Of a stretch of DNA of 40,916 bases, positions 7,854-15,725 are shown piece by piece. Under the pieces are notes generated by a model. It was not told the DNA's origin, did not search any database, and saw only the letters and a program-made list of their open reading frames with translations. Both the position numbers and the translations under genes were made by a program. The stretch's first letter is position 1. The number at the start of each line of letters is the position of its first letter. The DNA comes from Symbiobacterium thermophilum (GTDB taxonomy: Bacteria; Bacillota; Sulfobacillia; UBA995): positions 1 through 40,916 of the forward strand of contig DYFO01000017.1 in NCBI GenBank assembly GCA_020725145.1. Direction: 5' to 3'.

Positions 7854-9271
7854 TGGCTTACCTGGCGCAGGCCGAAATCGAGGTCATCCACGAAAGGAGC
7901 CTGACCGTACTTGAGCGCGTGGGGGTGCGGGTGCACCACGAGCCGGTAAGACGCCTGCTGCTGGAGAGCGGCGCTCGACCGGCGGACGGCGATGAGCTGC
8001 GCGTGTTGATCCCGCGCAGCCTGGTGGAAGCCGCTCTCCAAGCCTGCCCGGGTGAGGTCCGTATCGGTGACCGTCGGGGGAACGGGCCGGCCGTTCTGCG
8101 ACCAGGTGCACCTCCGCTGTTCTGGACGGGGAACGCGCTTTACCGCTCGGACGGAAAGCTCCGCCGCGAACTTGTCTCCGAGGACTTCGCGGCCTTGGTG
8201 CGCCTGATCGACGCCCTGGACGCGGTGGATGGGATGGTCGGCACTTCGCTGGCCGACTACCCCAGCGCGGCCAGGGACTTCGTTGGCTTCCGCATCATGG
8301 CCGAGAACACCCGCAAGCATTTGCGGCCCTGCATCTATACCGCGCGTGGCGCCCAGCTGATCCTGGAGATGGGAAAGGTGCTGGCCGGGGGAGCGCCGCT
8401 GGGCGTCAACCCCATCTTCAGCCTGGGCTACAGCATCGTCAGCCCGCTGCAGTGGTCGGCCACCGCGCTCGAGCTGATGCAGGTATCCTCAGGTCATGGC
8501 CTTCCGTTCATGATCAACTCCGAGCCCCTGGCCGGGGGGACGACACCGGTCACCCTTGCGGGTTGCCTGGTGGTGGCCAACGCCGACGCGCTCAGCGGGG
8601 TGGTGATCACCCAGTTGCTCGAGGAGGGTCGGCCGGTTATCTTCAACCTGGGGTTCGCGCACGTGCTGGACATGTCCTCCGGGGTCGCCCTCACCGGAGC
8701 CCCGGAATGCGCGCTGTTGCAGGGGGCGGGGGCGGAGATCGCCGCCTTCCACGGGCTGCCGTCGGCGGGCTGGATGTCCACGGAGTCCTGCGTCGCCGAT
8801 CCCCAGGCGGCCTACGAGAAGATGCTGGTGGGATTGAGCCACCTGTGGGGCGGGGTCAACGTGATCTGGGGGGTGGGCAACCTCGAGACCACGCTGACCA
8901 TCAGCCCGGTGCAGGCGGTGATCGACAACGAGATCTGCTCCGCCATCAAACGCATTGCGGCCGGGATCGAGATCGGCGAGGAAACCCTGGCCTGCGAGCT
9001 CATCGAGCAGGCGGGCTTCGCGGGGGATTTTCTGACCTCCGAGCACACCCGCAAGCACTTCCGCCGCGAAATCTGGCACCGGCGTCTGCCCAACCGCGTC
9101 AAGCGCGAGGTCTGGGAATCCAGAGGCGCGCCGGATCTGGTCGAGCGGGCGCAGTCGGTGGTCGCCGAGAAGCTGAACGGCTCGCCCGAAGGCTGCCTCA
9201 CCCCCGAGCAGGCATCGGAACTGCTGGCAATACAGCGGCACGGGCTGCGGGAGCTGCTCGGTGGTGCCTGA
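7853..9271 (+). CDS. MttB-superfamily (trimethylamine methyltransferase-like) corrinoid-dependent methyltransferase, non-pyrrolysine
   Basis: A 472-residue member of the trimethylamine:corrinoid methyltransferase superfamily (MttB/MtgB). Recognisable segments are LTVLERVGVRVHHEPVRRLLLESGA at the N-terminus, the barrel segments VNPIFSLGYSIVSPLQWSATALELM and GLPFMINSEPLAGGTTPVTLAGCLV, and a C-terminal KHFRREIWHRRLPNR. The frame runs unbroken to TGA without an in-frame TAG, so it is the pyrrolysine-free branch that includes glycine-betaine methyltransferase MtgB and relatives for proline betaine or carnitine. The reaction would move a methyl group from an N-methylated substrate to Co(I) of the corrinoid protein encoded 14 bp downstream. 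ATG 7853 overlaps the ATPase stop by one base. Substrate is unknown. Confidence 0.88.
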   Translation: MAYLAQAEIEVIHERSLTVLERVGVRVHHEPVRRLLLESGARPADGDELRVLIPRSLVEAALQACPGEVRIGDRRGNGPAVLRPGAPPLFWTGNALYRSDGKLRRELVSEDFAALVRLIDALDAVDGMVGTSLADYPSAARDFVGFRIMAENTRKHLRPCIYTARGAQLILEMGKVLAGGAPLGVNPIFSLGYSIVSPLQWSATALELMQVSSGHGLPFMINSEPLAGGTTPVTLAGCLVVANADALSGVVITQLLEEGRPVIFNLGFAHVLDMSSGVALTGAPECALLQGAGAEIAAFHGLPSAGWMSTESCVADPQAAYEKMLVGLSHLWGGVNVIWGVGNLETTLTISPVQAVIDNEICSAIKRIAAGIEIGEETLACELIEQAGFAGDFLTSEHTRKHFRREIWHRRLPNRVKREVWESRGAPDLVERAQSVVAEKLNGSPEGCLTPEQASELLAIQRHGLRELLGGA

Positions 9272-9285
9272 AGGAGGATACGCGC

Positions 9286-9912
9286 ATGTATGAGCAGATG
9301 CACAGGGCCTTGTTTGACGGAGACCGCGAGGCGCTCGAGGAGCTGGTCAGGAGGGCGTTGCACGCACGGGAGCCTCGCCAGGTGTTGGAGGAAGGTCTTC
9401 TGCGCGGTATGGCCAGGGTAGGACAGGCTTTCAAGGAAGGGGAGCTCTTCATCCCCGACGTGATCCTGGCCGCCAACGCCATGAAGGCCGCCTTCGCCTT
9501 GCTCCGGCCCGCGCTGGGAGACCGACCGACCTACCACCGCGGCCGGGTGGTGATCGGCACGGTGCGCGGAGACCTGCACGACATCGGCAAGAACCTCGTG
9601 TCCATGATGCTGGAAGGCGGCGGCTTCGAGGTGGTCGACCTCGGCGTGGATGTGGAGGCGGATCGCTTCGTGGCCGCCGTGCGCGAACAGGCGCCCGACA
9701 TCCTCGGCATGTCGGCGCTGCTCACCACAACCATGCCCGAGATGGCCCGGGTCATCGATCGTCTGGAGAAAGAAGGCCTTCGCTCGCACGTAGCGGTCAT
9801 GATCGGAGGCGCACCGGTGTCGGAAGCCTTCGCCCGCGAGATCGGCGCCGACGCCTTCGGTGCCAACGCCGCCGAGGCGGTGGACAAAGCGCTCGCCTTG
9901 ATCGGTAACTAG
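9286..9912 (+). CDS. Corrinoid (B12)-binding methyltransferase partner protein (MttC/MtgC-like)
   Basis: A 208-residue corrinoid protein. Residues 1-85 are the helical cap found before B12 domains (LLRGMARVGQAFKEGELFIPDVILAA), and the rest is a Rossmann-like B12 domain with the base-off ligand motif DLHDIGKN (His98) and GMSALLTTTM and IGGAPV cofactor-contact segments. It would accept the methyl group from the MttB-like enzyme. ATG 9286 follows AAGGAGG. It is the last gene of the cluster, followed by a strong hairpin at 9975-10011. No corrinoid-reactivating RamA-type protein or methyl-corrinoid:THF methyltransferase is in the window, so these must be supplied elsewhere. Confidence 0.93.
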   Translation: MYEQMHRALFDGDREALEELVRRALHAREPRQVLEEGLLRGMARVGQAFKEGELFIPDVILAANAMKAAFALLRPALGDRPTYHRGRVVIGTVRGDLHDIGKNLVSMMLEGGGFEVVDLGVDVEADRFVAAVREQAPDILGMSALLTTTMPEMARVIDRLEKEGLRSHVAVMIGGAPVSEAFAREIGADAFGANAAEAVDKALALIGN

Positions 9913-9974
9913 CGCATCGCCTTGTCAGGCGGGCTCCCCCGGGCGGGGCCGGGGGCAGTCCTTCACCTCACCTG

Positions 9975-10011
9975 CCGGGCCCGCGGGTCCGTGAGTGGAC
10001 CGCGGGCCCGG
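9975..10011 (+). terminator. Strong GC hairpin ending the methyltransferase cluster
   Basis: Left arm 9975-9990 and right arm 9997-10011 pair over 15 bp (CCGGGCCCGCGG-TCC) with a single bulged G and a 6-nt loop GTGAGT. There is no downstream T-run, so it may act as a weak or factor-assisted terminator. It ends only 11 bp before a TATAAT element of the next gene. Confidence 0.55.
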
Positions 10012-10022
10012 TGCCGCCGTGG

Positions 10023-10028
10023 TATAAT
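10023..10028 (+). promoter_or_regulatory. -10 element for hflX operon
   Basis: A perfect TATAAT. The expected -35 position falls at the right arm of the upstream hairpin and shows no TTGACA match, so the promoter is supported only by its -10 box. It implies transcription from about 10035 and excludes hflX starts upstream of that. Confidence 0.5.
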
Positions 10029-10062
10029 CAGCTTGCAGTCAGGATGTGGAGGTGCATTCTCC

Positions 10063-11373
10063 CTGGCGACAGGCGACGCCCGCTGGCGGTCGGAGCTTGA
10101 GGATGCTTTCAGCGGCGGCCGCGGGCAGCGGTGCTATCTTGTGGGTTGGAAGACGCCCCAAGACCGCTGGGAGGCCGAGGACTCGCTGGCGGAACTGGCC
10201 GAGCTGTGCCGTACACTGGGGCTGGAGGTGGCGGGGAGCACGCTCCAACGTGGTGAGCGCCCGAGCGCCGCCACCGTGGTGGGCGCGGGCAAGGTCGCGG
10301 AGATCGCACGGATCTGCGAGGAACTGGCGGCCTCGGTGGTGGTGTTCGATACCGAGCTGTCGGGCTCGCAGCAGAGAAACCTGGAGGAGGCCGCGGGGCG
10401 ACGGGTGATCGACCGCACGCAGGTGATCCTCGACATCTTCGCGCGGCGGGCGCGCACCCGTGAGGGCAAGCTGCAGGTGGAACTGGCCCGCCTCACCTAT
10501 CTTCTGCCGCGGCTGGCCGGCAGGTGGCCGGAGCTGTCCCGCCTGGGCGGCGGCATCGGCACCCGTGGCCCTGGCGAAACCCGGCTTGAGACGGTGCGCC
10601 GTCACCTTCGCCGCCGCATCGCCGAGGTCCGCCGGGAGATCGAGGACGTCCGGCGGCACCGCGAGCTCGTCCGGGCGGGTCGCCGTGCCGTTCCCTTTCC
10701 CCTGCTGGTGCTGGTCGGCTACACCAACGCCGGCAAGTCCACGCTCTTCAACGCGCTGACCCGGGCAGGCACCATGGTCGAGGACCGGCTGTTCGCCACC
10801 CTGGACCCCACCACCCGCTCGCTGGAGCTGCCCGCCGGGCAGCAGGTGCTGCTGACGGATACCGTCGGTTTCATCCGGCGCCTGCCGACTCACCTCGTGG
10901 CCGCCTTCCGCGCCACGCTGGAGGAGGTCCGAGAAGGTGACCTCCTCGTGCACGTGATCGATGCCAGCCACCCCAAGTGGCCCGAGCAGGCGGCCACCGT
11001 CGACCGTGTGCTGGCAGAACTGGGCGCGGAGGAGCAGCCGGTGGTACCGGTTCTGAACAAGTGCGACCGCGTCGTCTTCGACGAGCGCCTGCGGGCCTTC
11101 CTCACGGGCAACCCGCGGGCGGTCGCCGTATCCGCCCTGACCGGCCAAGGCCTTGACTGCCTGCTCGAGCGGCTCTCGGCCGAACTGGCGGGCAGGCGCT
11201 GCCGCCTGGTGCTGGAGATTCCTTACCGGCAGGGCGAACTTCTGCGCCTGGTACACGACAAGGGCCAGGTCCTGCGTGAGGAGTACGGGCAGGGCAGCGT
11301 CAAGGTAGAGGTGGAGATCGAACGGGTATGGGGAGAGCGGGTGAAGCGGAGGCTGGAGGAAGGGCGGATCTAG
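10063..11373 (+). CDS. hflX: Ribosome-associated GTPase HflX
   Basis: A GTPase of about 436 residues. The N-terminal domain has the HflX ribosome-binding glycine-rich loop (SRLGGGIGTRGPGETRLE), a coiled-coil-like arginine-rich helix (RRHLRRRIAEVRREIEDVRRHREL), then the G domain: G1 GYTNAGKST near 219, G3 DTVGFIRRLP, G4 NKCD. HflX rescues or splits stalled ribosomes in other bacteria. The frame is open from 9922, but TATAAT at 10023-10028 lies inside that part. The best-supported start is an unusual CTG at 10063, nine bases after GGAGGT; TTG 10033 and GTG 10141 are alternatives. Followed by ynbB with overlap, as in Bacillus. Confidence 0.88.
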   Translation: MATGDARWRSELEDAFSGGRGQRCYLVGWKTPQDRWEAEDSLAELAELCRTLGLEVAGSTLQRGERPSAATVVGAGKVAEIARICEELAASVVVFDTELSGSQQRNLEEAAGRRVIDRTQVILDIFARRARTREGKLQVELARLTYLLPRLAGRWPELSRLGGGIGTRGPGETRLETVRRHLRRRIAEVRREIEDVRRHRELVRAGRRAVPFPLLVLVGYTNAGKSTLFNALTRAGTMVEDRLFATLDPTTRSLELPAGQQVLLTDTVGFIRRLPTHLVAAFRATLEEVREGDLLVHVIDASHPKWPEQAATVDRVLAELGAEEQPVVPVLNKCDRVVFDERLRAFLTGNPRAVAVSALTGQGLDCLLERLSAELAGRRCRLVLEIPYRQGELLRLVHDKGQVLREEYGQGSVKVEVEIERVWGERVKRRLEEGRI

Positions 11374-12638
11374 CGGCCTTCGGCAGCTTCGACATCCCCC
11401 GGGGGCTGCTCGGGCTGGCCGCGGAGGTCGAGGAGGAGATCTGGCCCGTCCTCAGGCGCGTGGAGGAGGTACGCACCTTCAACCAGCTGAAGGTGTTGAC
11501 CGCCTTCCAGCAGGCGCGGGTGACCGGAGCCCACTTCGCGGAAAGCAGCGGCTACGGACTGGACGACCCGGGGCGGGAAGCGCTGGAAGAGGTCTGGGCC
11601 CGCGTCTTCGGCGCCGAAGCCGCCCTGGTTCGCCCCGGCATCGTTTCCGGCACCCACGCCATCGCCCTGTGCCTCTTCGGACTTCTGCGCCCCGGCGATC
11701 GTCTCGTCTCGCTGACGGGACGGCCGTACGACAGCTTGCTGGGCCTTATCGGGCTTCGCCCCGTCCCCGGCTCCCTCAGGGAACTGGGTGTGGAGTACCG
11801 GGAGGCCGATTGCATGACTGCGGGCCGGCCCGACCCCGCAGCGGTAGCCCGGCTGCTGGAAGCAAAGACGCGGGGCCGGACGGTGGCTTTCGTGCAGCGC
11901 TCGCGAGGCTACGGCCCCGGGGAGGGGATAAGCCCCGCCGCCGCCGGCGAACTGGCCCGTCTCGCGGCCGCCGCCTGCCCCGGGACGGTGACGGTGGTGG
12001 ACAACTGCTATGGGGAGTTCGTGGCGGTCTCGGAGCCTACCGAGCTTGGGGCGGACCTGGTGGCGGGCTCGCTCATCAAAAACCCCGGAGGGGGACTCGC
12101 TCCCGCCGGTGGGTACGTGGCCGGGCGACGCGACCTCGTCGAGCTGGCCGCGTCGCGACTGACCGCACCGGGTCTGGGCGCGGCGCTGGGGGCCAGCCCC
12201 CCGTGGCAGCGCTTGTTCTTCCAGGGACTGTACCTCGCGCCGACGATGGTGGCCGGTGCCGTGGCGACCGCCGTCTTCGCCGCCCGCTTCTTCGAACGCC
12301 TGGGGTTCGCCGTGCGTCCTGCCTGGGATGCACCACGCACCGACCTCGTGCAAGAGATCGCCCTGGGATCGCAGGAGCGGGTGCTGGCCTTTTTGCGCGG
12401 GGTACAACGTTCATCACCGGTGGACGCTTTCGTCACGCCGGAACCGGGGCCGCTGGCGGGCTACGCCGAGCCGGTGGCGATGGCCGCAGGGTGCTTCGTG
12501 CAGGGGGCGACGCTGGAGCTGAGCGCCGATGCCCCCATGAGGCCGCCCTTCCACGTTTACCTGCAGGGCGGACTGGTCAGGGAACAGGGGATACTTGCCT
12601 GCTTGCTGGCGGCCAGGGAGATGGGCATCACGCGGTAG
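11328..12638 (+). CDS. ynbB: YnbB-like PLP enzyme, methionine gamma-lyase family (aluminium resistance protein family)
   Basis: A 436-residue fold-type I PLP protein of the YnbB family, annotated in databases as methionine gamma-lyase family or aluminium resistance protein. Hallmarks: NQLKVLTAFQQARVTGAHFAESSGYG, LVRPGIVSGTHAIALCLFGLLRPGD, DNCYGEF (the cofactor aspartate region) and SLIKNPGGGLAPAGGY with Lys251 as the probable PLP lysine. Its biochemical role is not established. ATG 11328 overlaps hflX by 46 nt. The order hflX-ynbB-glnR-glnA is the same as in Bacillus subtilis, which supports the assignment. Confidence 0.9.
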   Translation: MGRAGEAEAGGRADLAAFGSFDIPRGLLGLAAEVEEEIWPVLRRVEEVRTFNQLKVLTAFQQARVTGAHFAESSGYGLDDPGREALEEVWARVFGAEAALVRPGIVSGTHAIALCLFGLLRPGDRLVSLTGRPYDSLLGLIGLRPVPGSLRELGVEYREADCMTAGRPDPAAVARLLEAKTRGRTVAFVQRSRGYGPGEGISPAAAGELARLAAAACPGTVTVVDNCYGEFVAVSEPTELGADLVAGSLIKNPGGGLAPAGGYVAGRRDLVELAASRLTAPGLGAALGASPPWQRLFFQGLYLAPTMVAGAVATAVFAARFFERLGFAVRPAWDAPRTDLVQEIALGSQERVLAFLRGVQRSSPVDAFVTPEPGPLAGYAEPVAMAAGCFVQGATLELSADAPMRPPFHVYLQGGLVREQGILACLLAAREMGITR

Positions 12639-12653
12639 GGAAGGGGGGACCCG

Positions 12654-13136
12654 GTGCTGCGCGTCGTGCTCCTGGTGGTGTGCGTGGCGCTCATGCTGAT
12701 CGGCACGGCGGGCACCGTGCTGCCCGGAGTTCCGGGGATGCCCGTGGTGCTGCTCGGGGTAGTGGTGTACGCCCTGGCACTGGGGGTCAGAAGCCTGGGT
12801 GTTGACCTGCTCATCGTGGCCACCGTGCTCACCTTGGCCAGCCTGATCCTCGACTACCTCGCGGTGGCGGCGGGGGCGGGGATAACGCGTGCTTCCCGCC
12901 TGGGCGTGCTAGGAGCCCTGGCCGGTGGGATCGTGGGACTGGTGCTGGGAGGATGGGCGGGCCTGGCCCTGGGCATACCCGTGGGAGCCATCCTCGGCGA
13001 GGTGGCGGCTGGCCGCAGCGTGCGACAGGGCTTCCGCGTCGCCATGGCCACGGTGATCGCCACCGCCGGGACCGCGTTGCTCAAGTTGGCCATGGCGGGG
13101 ACGGTGCTTGTTATGTTTCTAATGCGGGTTACATAA
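12654..13136 (+). CDS. DUF456 family membrane protein
   Basis: A 160-residue very hydrophobic protein with about four membrane segments and glycine-rich turns (LPGVPGMPVVLLGVVVYAL, GGIVGLVLGGWAGLALGIPVGAILGEV), the pattern of DUF456/YqgC-like proteins. Function is unknown. GTG 12654 has a GGGGGG ribosome site seven bases upstream. It sits between ynbB and glnR, an insertion relative to the Bacillus gene order, 15 bp after ynbB. Confidence 0.85.
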   Translation: MLRVVLLVVCVALMLIGTAGTVLPGVPGMPVVLLGVVVYALALGVRSLGVDLLIVATVLTLASLILDYLAVAAGAGITRASRLGVLGALAGGIVGLVLGGWAGLALGIPVGAILGEVAAGRSVRQGFRVAMATVIATAGTALLKLAMAGTVLVMFLMRVT

Positions 13137-13156
13137 CTTGTCGAAACGGCAAAACC

Positions 13157-13185
13157 TTGACAATGTTGGCATGGGCGACTATACT
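13157..13185 (+). promoter_or_regulatory. Sigma-A promoter of glnR-glnA
   Basis: TTGACA (13157-13162), a 17-bp spacer and TATACT (13180-13185) form an almost ideal vegetative promoter. Transcription should begin near 13192, just ahead of a GlnR box, so GlnR bound there would block the polymerase. Confidence 0.88.
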
Positions 13186-13199
13186 TGCGCCAGAAGCAC

Positions 13200-13216
13200 T
13201 GTCAGGGTTCCTGACA
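13200..13216. promoter_or_regulatory. GlnR/TnrA box
   Basis: TGTCAGGGTTCCTGACA fits the Gram-positive GlnR/TnrA consensus TGTNA-N7-TNACA at every fixed position and is a near-perfect palindrome. It lies about 8-24 bp after the predicted transcription start of glnRA, the expected place for autorepression by GlnR under nitrogen excess. Confidence 0.85.
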
Positions 13217-13244
13217 AAACATTGACAGAAAGGGGGTGGCCGCC

Positions 13245-13643
13245 GTGCGGGGCGCGGAGATCGACCGTCCCGTGTATCCGATGCGGGTGGTCGAGCACCT
13301 GACCGGCCTGAGCGGAAGGCGCATCCGCTACTACGAGCAACTCGGTCTGGTCCGACCCGCCCGCACCGCGGGAGGACAGCGCCTGTTCTCTCCCGCCGAC
13401 GTCGGGACCCTGCTCGAGATCAAGGCGGCACTTGCCGAAGGGCGCCGGCCGGCGACCCTGCAGGCCCCGAAGCCGGAGCGGGCCGTGCCGGCCGACCCGG
13501 AGGCAAGGTTTGCCCTCCTTGAAGACCTCGAGGCGGTGCGCAACTACTTCCAGGAAGTCCGCGGTCCCACGTCGCTCTACCCCATCGACCGGCGCGAGCA
13601 GCTCATCCGCACCATCGACGAACTCAGACTCAAGGACTCCTGA
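13245..13643 (+). CDS. glnR: MerR-family nitrogen regulator GlnR
   Basis: A 132-residue MerR-family protein. The N-terminal winged helix (YPMRVVEHLTGLSGRRIRYYEQLGLVRPARTAGGQRLFSPADVGTLLEIKAAL) closely follows GlnR/TnrA; the C-terminus is the short acidic/basic tail through which GlnR senses feedback-inhibited glutamine synthetase in Bacillus. GTG 13245 is favoured over GTG 13236 because the GAAAGGGGG ribosome site ends eight bases before it. It is immediately upstream of glnA (37-bp gap) and downstream of a promoter with a GlnR box, so it should repress its own operon when glutamine is plentiful. Confidence 0.9.
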   Translation: MRGAEIDRPVYPMRVVEHLTGLSGRRIRYYEQLGLVRPARTAGGQRLFSPADVGTLLEIKAALAEGRRPATLQAPKPERAVPADPEARFALLEDLEAVRNYFQEVRGPTSLYPIDRREQLIRTIDELRLKDS

Positions 13644-13680
13644 CGGGGGGACGACGGGAAGCGCGGGGAGAGGAGAGCCC

Positions 13681-15027
13681 ATGCCGGCGCCCGGTCAGAA
13701 GCTTGACGCCCAGGACGTCATCCGGCTGGTGCGCGAGCACCGCGTCAGCTTCATCCGCCTGCAGTTCACCGACATTTTGGGCATCATCAAGAGCGTGGCC
13801 CTGCCCACGGCCCAGTTGCCCAAGGCCCTGGACGGCCAGATCATGTTCGACGGGTCGTCCATCGAGGGCTTCGTCCGCATCGAGGAGTCGGATATGTTCC
13901 TGCGACCCGACCCGGCCAGCTTCGCCCTGCTGCCGTGGCGCTCCCCCGACGGGGGAGCGGCCGCCCGCCTGATCTGCGACGTGTACACACCCGACGGTGA
14001 ACCCTTCGAAGGGTGTCCACGGTGTACCCTGAAGCGGGTGGTGGAACGGGCACGCCGGATGGGGCTGGAGATGATGGCGGGCATGGAGGCGGAGTTCTTC
14101 CTGTTCTTGCGGGACGAGCAGGGCAGGGCGACTACCCGCACGCATGACCAGGGCAGCTACTACGACCTGGCCCCTGTGGACCGGGGGGAGCAGGCCCGTC
14201 AGGAGATGGTAGAGGCACTCACCGGGATGGGGTTCGAGATCGAGACCTCCCACCACGAGACTGCCCCCGGGCAGCACGAGATCGACTTCCGGTACGCCGA
14301 CGCCGTCACCACCGCCGACAACATCGCCACCTTCCGTTACGTCGTGCGCGTGATCGCCCGCGACCACGGGCTGCACGCCACCTTCATGCCCAAGCCCGTC
14401 TACGGCGTGAACGGATCGGGAATGCACACCCACCAGTCGCTCTTCCGGGACGGCCGCAACGCCTTCCCCGATCCCACGGGCCGCTGGGGGCTGTCCGAAC
14501 TCGCCCTGCACTACCTGGCAGGTCTCATCCACCACGCGCGCGCCTTCACCGCCATCACCAACCCGCTGGTGAACTCCTACAAGCGGCTGGTGCCGGGCTA
14601 CGAGGCACCGGTGTACATTGCCTGGTCGGAGCGCAACCGCAGCCCCTTCATCCGCATACCCTCCAAACGCGGAGAAAGCACCCGGCTGGAGCTGCGCAGC
14701 CCCGACCCTTCGTGCAATCCTTACCTCGCGCTGGCGGTGATGCTCGAAGCGGGGCTCGACGGTATACGGCAAAGGCTCCCGGTGCCCGAGCCGGTGAACC
14801 GTAACCTCTACCGGCTCAGCGAGCGTGAGCGTGCCGAACTCGGTGTGCAGAGTCTACCGGGAAGCCTCCGCGAAGCCCTCGCGGAGCTCAGGCGCAGCGA
14901 GGTCATACGAGGGGCCCTGGGGGACCACATCTTCCACCGCTTCCTCGAAGCCAAGCAGATCGAGTACTCGATCTACTCCTCCCAGGTCCACCAGTGGGAG
15001 CTCGACCAGTACCTTTCGGTGTTCTGA
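13681..15027 (+). CDS. glnA: Glutamine synthetase type I-alpha
   Basis: A 448-residue glutamine synthetase: glutamate + NH3 + ATP to glutamine. It has the beta-grasp N-domain with GSSIEGFVRIEESDM (Arg66 corresponds to the feedback-inhibition arginine of Gram-positive GSI-alpha), metal ligands in MAGMEAEFFLF, NGSGMHTHQS, NSYKRLVPGYEAPV, and the ATP/glutamate segments RNRSPFIRIP and RLELRSPDPSCNPYLA. Length and the lack of the 25-residue insertion and adenylylation tyrosine site identify the alpha class, regulated by GlnR and direct feedback and not by adenylylation. ATG 13681 follows GGAGAGGAG; the frame is open earlier but without a ribosome site. Confidence 0.97.
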   Translation: MPAPGQKLDAQDVIRLVREHRVSFIRLQFTDILGIIKSVALPTAQLPKALDGQIMFDGSSIEGFVRIEESDMFLRPDPASFALLPWRSPDGGAAARLICDVYTPDGEPFEGCPRCTLKRVVERARRMGLEMMAGMEAEFFLFLRDEQGRATTRTHDQGSYYDLAPVDRGEQARQEMVEALTGMGFEIETSHHETAPGQHEIDFRYADAVTTADNIATFRYVVRVIARDHGLHATFMPKPVYGVNGSGMHTHQSLFRDGRNAFPDPTGRWGLSELALHYLAGLIHHARAFTAITNPLVNSYKRLVPGYEAPVYIAWSERNRSPFIRIPSKRGESTRLELRSPDPSCNPYLALAVMLEAGLDGIRQRLPVPEPVNRNLYRLSERERAELGVQSLPGSLREALAELRRSEVIRGALGDHIFHRFLEAKQIEYSIYSSQVHQWELDQYLSVF

Positions 15028-15034
15028 GCTCGGG

Positions 15035-15061
15035 GCCGGGAGGGTGGCGTACCTTCCCGGC
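15035..15061. terminator. Bidirectional hairpin between glnA and lexA
   Basis: GCCGGGAGGG (15035-15044) pairs with CCTTCCCGGC (15052-15061) over ten positions including one G-T wobble, with a 7-nt loop. It sits exactly between the convergent ends of glnA and lexA. On the plus strand the next bases are T-rich but without a long T-run. Confidence 0.7.
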
Positions 15062-15682
15062 TCACATCCTTCTTACAAGACCGATGACCTTACCCAGAAT
15101 GGTGACCGCGGAAACGAGCAGCGGCTGCATGGCCCGGTTTTCGGGCTGGAGCCGGAAGTGGTCGCGCTCGCGGTAGAACCGCTTCACGGTGGCCTCGTCC
15201 TCCAGCAGGGCCACAACGATGTCGCCGTTGTCGGCGGTCGGCTGCCGCCTGACCAGCACGTAGTCACCGTCGAGGATACCGGCTTCCACCATGCTGTCGC
15301 CCCGCACCCGCAGCATGAACACATCTTCTGAGCCCACGAGGTCGAAAGGCAGGACGTAGGTCTCCTCTATGTTCTGTTCCGCCCAGATGGGCTCACCGGC
15401 GGTCACCCGGCCCACCAGCGGCACGCTCACCAGCCGCTGCCGCCCGAGGTCGCGGTCGGCGTCCAGCACCTCCAGGGCCCGCGGCTTGGCGGGGGCCCGT
15501 CGGACCAGGCCACGCTCTTCGAGGCGGTCAAGATAACCGTGCACGGTGGAAGGCGAACTCAAACCCACTGCCTGGCAGATCTCCCGGACCGAAGGCGGAT
15601 AGCCCTTCTCCCGGATCTGCCGCTTGATGAACGCCAGGATCTCGCGCTGCCTGGGGGTCAGTTCCTCCTCCAGTACGGTCAC
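15062..15682 (-). CDS. lexA: SOS repressor LexA
   Basis: About 200-206 residues. The N-terminal winged helix ([52 protein letters not shown]) binds SOS boxes. The C-terminal S24 peptidase domain has the autocleavage pair in VTAGEP, nucleophile serine in [10 protein letters not shown] and the lysine in [11 protein letters not shown]. RecA filaments trigger self-cleavage. The start is uncertain: the frame opens at TTG 15694, but that lies upstream of the probable transcription start; GTG 15682 is given here, and CTG 15673, eight bases after GGGAGG, is equally possible. The promoter carries a LexA box, indicating autoregulation. Confidence 0.95.
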   Translation of the reverse strand: MTVLEEELTPRQREILAFIKRQIREKGYPPSVREICQAVGLSSPSTVHGYLDRLEERGLVRRAPAKPRALEVLDADRDLGRQRLVSVPLVGRVTAGEPIWAEQNIEETYVLPFDLVGSEDVFMLRVRGDSMVEAGILDGDYVLVRRQPTADNGDIVVALLEDEATVKRFYRERDHFRLQPENRAMQPLLVSAVTILGKVIGLVRRM

Positions 15683-15696
15683 CTCCCTCGGCAACC

Positions 15697-15725
15697 ATTA
15701 TAGCAGGCTTTGAGAGGAGACGCAA
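15697..15725 (-). promoter_or_regulatory. lexA promoter
   Basis: On the minus strand TTGCGT (15725-15720), 17-bp spacer and TATAAT (15702-15697). An SOS box at 15723-15736 overlaps the -35 element, so LexA can repress its own gene. Confidence 0.8.

Noticed and set aside
7853-9271. Possibility that the methyltransferase gene uses pyrrolysine (in-frame TAG)
   Set aside because: The frame reads without any TAG from start to a TGA stop, so this is the pyrrolysine-free branch.
13211-13227. A second GlnR box overlapping the first
   Set aside because: The right half TTGACA fits, but the left half CTGAC does not match TGTNA.
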